Below, one piece after another: positions 63,445 through 64,000 of a DNA stretch of 64,000 nucleotides. The notes under the pieces are model-generated. The model ran no database searches. It was not told where the DNA came from and saw only the letters and a program-made list of their open reading frames with translations. The translations under genes and the position numbers were made by a program. The stretch is from Rhodobacteraceae bacterium HTCC2083. Its GTDB lineage: Bacteria > Pseudomonadota > Alphaproteobacteria > Rhodobacterales > Rhodobacteraceae. Position 1 is the stretch's first letter. The number at the start of each line of letters is the position of its first letter. The DNA lies in contig DS995276.1 in NCBI GenBank assembly GCA_000156115.1, positions 252,017-316,016 of the forward strand, read 5' to 3'.

Positions 63445-64000
63445 TCCGCAGCCTCCCGCACAGGTTCCCAATCAATCGTTTCGCGGCGCTGATAGGGTGT
63501 GAACCAATCAGGGTCGGTGCGATGCTCAACGCGACCATCCGCGTGTATACGGGCCACCGCGCGGCGCGAACTAAGGCAAAACGCATGCACTGACATCGGC
63601 ATTCCACCCGTATGACAATAGCCGACCTCGATGTTGCAATCGATCACCATGTTCTTGCCGACAAAACCCATGGCCCCCATTCCGATGGAGTTGCCCAATT
63701 CTTTGAACTCCGCCTCCATCTTGGCAATCTCAGGATCAGAGTTTTGCGATCCGACAATGCGCAGGGTCGAGGCACGTTTGCCAAGGTTCACGCAGATGTC
63801 CTTGGAGCCGCCAAGTCCAATCCCAATGATCGCAGGCTGACAGGCGAGACCGCGTTTGCCGAATGCCATGAGGCTATCAAGATAGAAGCGTTTAATCCCT
63901 TGCACACCATCAGAGGGGAACAGCATGCGGTAATCAGAGCCGAATAGGCCACCCTTGTGAACCGTGATAAGGTCGATCCAAGCACCCTCTGGTTCGAAGC
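63441..64000 (-). CDS. Class I fumarase / L(+)-tartrate dehydratase, alpha subunit (5' end outside)
   Basis: The visible 186 C-terminal residues run from the window edge in one open frame: EPEGAWIDLITVHKGGLFG, GVQGIKRFYLDSLM, QPAIIGIGLGGSKD, SIGMGAMGFVGKN, EVGYCHTGGMPMSVHAFC. These match the alpha (N-terminal-domain) subunit that carries the 4Fe-4S cluster; the final Cys in YCHTGGMP is among the conserved residues. The N-terminal part, with other cluster Cys residues, lies beyond 64000. Confidence 0.9.
   Translation of the reverse strand, partial: FEPEGAWIDLITVHKGGLFGSDYRMLFPSDGVQGIKRFYLDSLMAFGKRGLACQPAIIGIGLGGSKDICVNLGKRASTLRIVGSQNSDPEIAKMEAEFKELGNSIGMGAMGFVGKNMVIDCNIEVGYCHTGGMPMSVHAFCLSSRRAVARIHADGRVEHRTDPDWFTPYQRRETIDWEPVREAAE

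Noticed and set aside
1-64000. CRISPR array or rRNA genes
   Set aside because: I found no regularly spaced repeats with unique spacers and no rRNA-like sequence; the only short periodic repeat is the three-unit 13-bp iteron run at 5834-5872.

Overview
The window looks like a chromosome segment of a marine Rhodobacteraceae (Roseobacter-group alphaproteobacterium). The main evidence is gene order: SPOR lipoprotein - D,D-carboxypeptidase - tmk - holB - tatD - metallo-beta-lactamase, and trpB/trpF/lapA/ihfB, are arrangements I know from Rhodobacterales. The catabolic genes also fit (2-aminobenzoyl-CoA pathway, DMSP-type CoA-transferase, SBP56/methanethiol oxidase, hydantoin and tetronate catabolism). 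Many broken genes and insertion-sequence remnants suggest a lineage with recent mobile-element activity. The genus cannot be fixed from sequence reading alone.

Layout. 1-5921 is an accessory island against the 3' end of a tRNA-Ser gene. It holds Sel1-repeat and secreted proteins, a DUF1330 protein, a zinc ribbon, an OGFr/ADP-ribosylglycohydrolase fusion bracketed by a 76-bp direct repeat, a serine-recombinase stump and an IS3-family element. Three 13-bp iterons lie next to the tRNA. 6.2-12.7 kb is a core block (cell-wall remodelling, dTMP kinase, DNA polymerase III delta', TatD, MBL hydrolase, AEC transporter). 12.7-15.8 kb is a hydantoin/lyase operon on the minus strand. 15.8-19.8 kb holds an 868-residue SGNH-Ig-PA14 exoprotein and an MFS transporter. 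19.9-26.5 kb mixes core genes (rplY, pth) with decay: a P450 pseudogene and a dead ECF sigma/anti-sigma pair. 26.5-29.6 kb carries trpB, trpF, lapA and ihfB.

30.8-42.0 kb is an aromatic-acid region. pobA (4-hydroxybenzoate hydroxylase) is separated by choline-sulfatase and TctB pseudogenes from an eight-gene overlapping operon. That operon encodes 2-aminobenzoyl-CoA monooxygenase/reductase, SDR, MarR regulator, enoyl-CoA hydratase, acyl-CoA dehydrogenase, aryl-CoA ligase, thioesterase and a RidA homologue, a nearly complete aerobic CoA-dependent anthranilate pathway. 43.1-51.5 kb looks like a methylated-sulfur region: an SBP56 protein (methanethiol-oxidase family) with a membrane protein and an IclR regulator, then a LysR regulator divergent from a GMC oxidoreductase and a fused tandem class III CoA-transferase whose only recognisable catalytic Asp is in the second half, as in DddD. 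51.7-55.4 kb is the four-gene tetronate pathway (ltnD-otnK-otnC-otnI), preceded by a vestige of a second otnK.

55.4-59.2 kb is a mobile-element graveyard with a DUF2805/cryptochrome-photolyase pair, a second terminase remnant and a bestrophin-like membrane protein. 59.2-62.3 kb holds an N-terminally truncated M19 dipeptidase with an uncharacterised 568-residue protein and a DUF3726 protein. The window ends in a two-subunit class I hydro-lyase (tartrate/fumarate type) with a free-standing winged-helix gene.

Most promising for follow-up: the DddD-like/SBP56 neighbourhood, the anthranilate operon with a RidA lacking the usual carboxylate-binding Arg, the OGFr fusion, and the uncharacterised protein plus DUF3726 pair.
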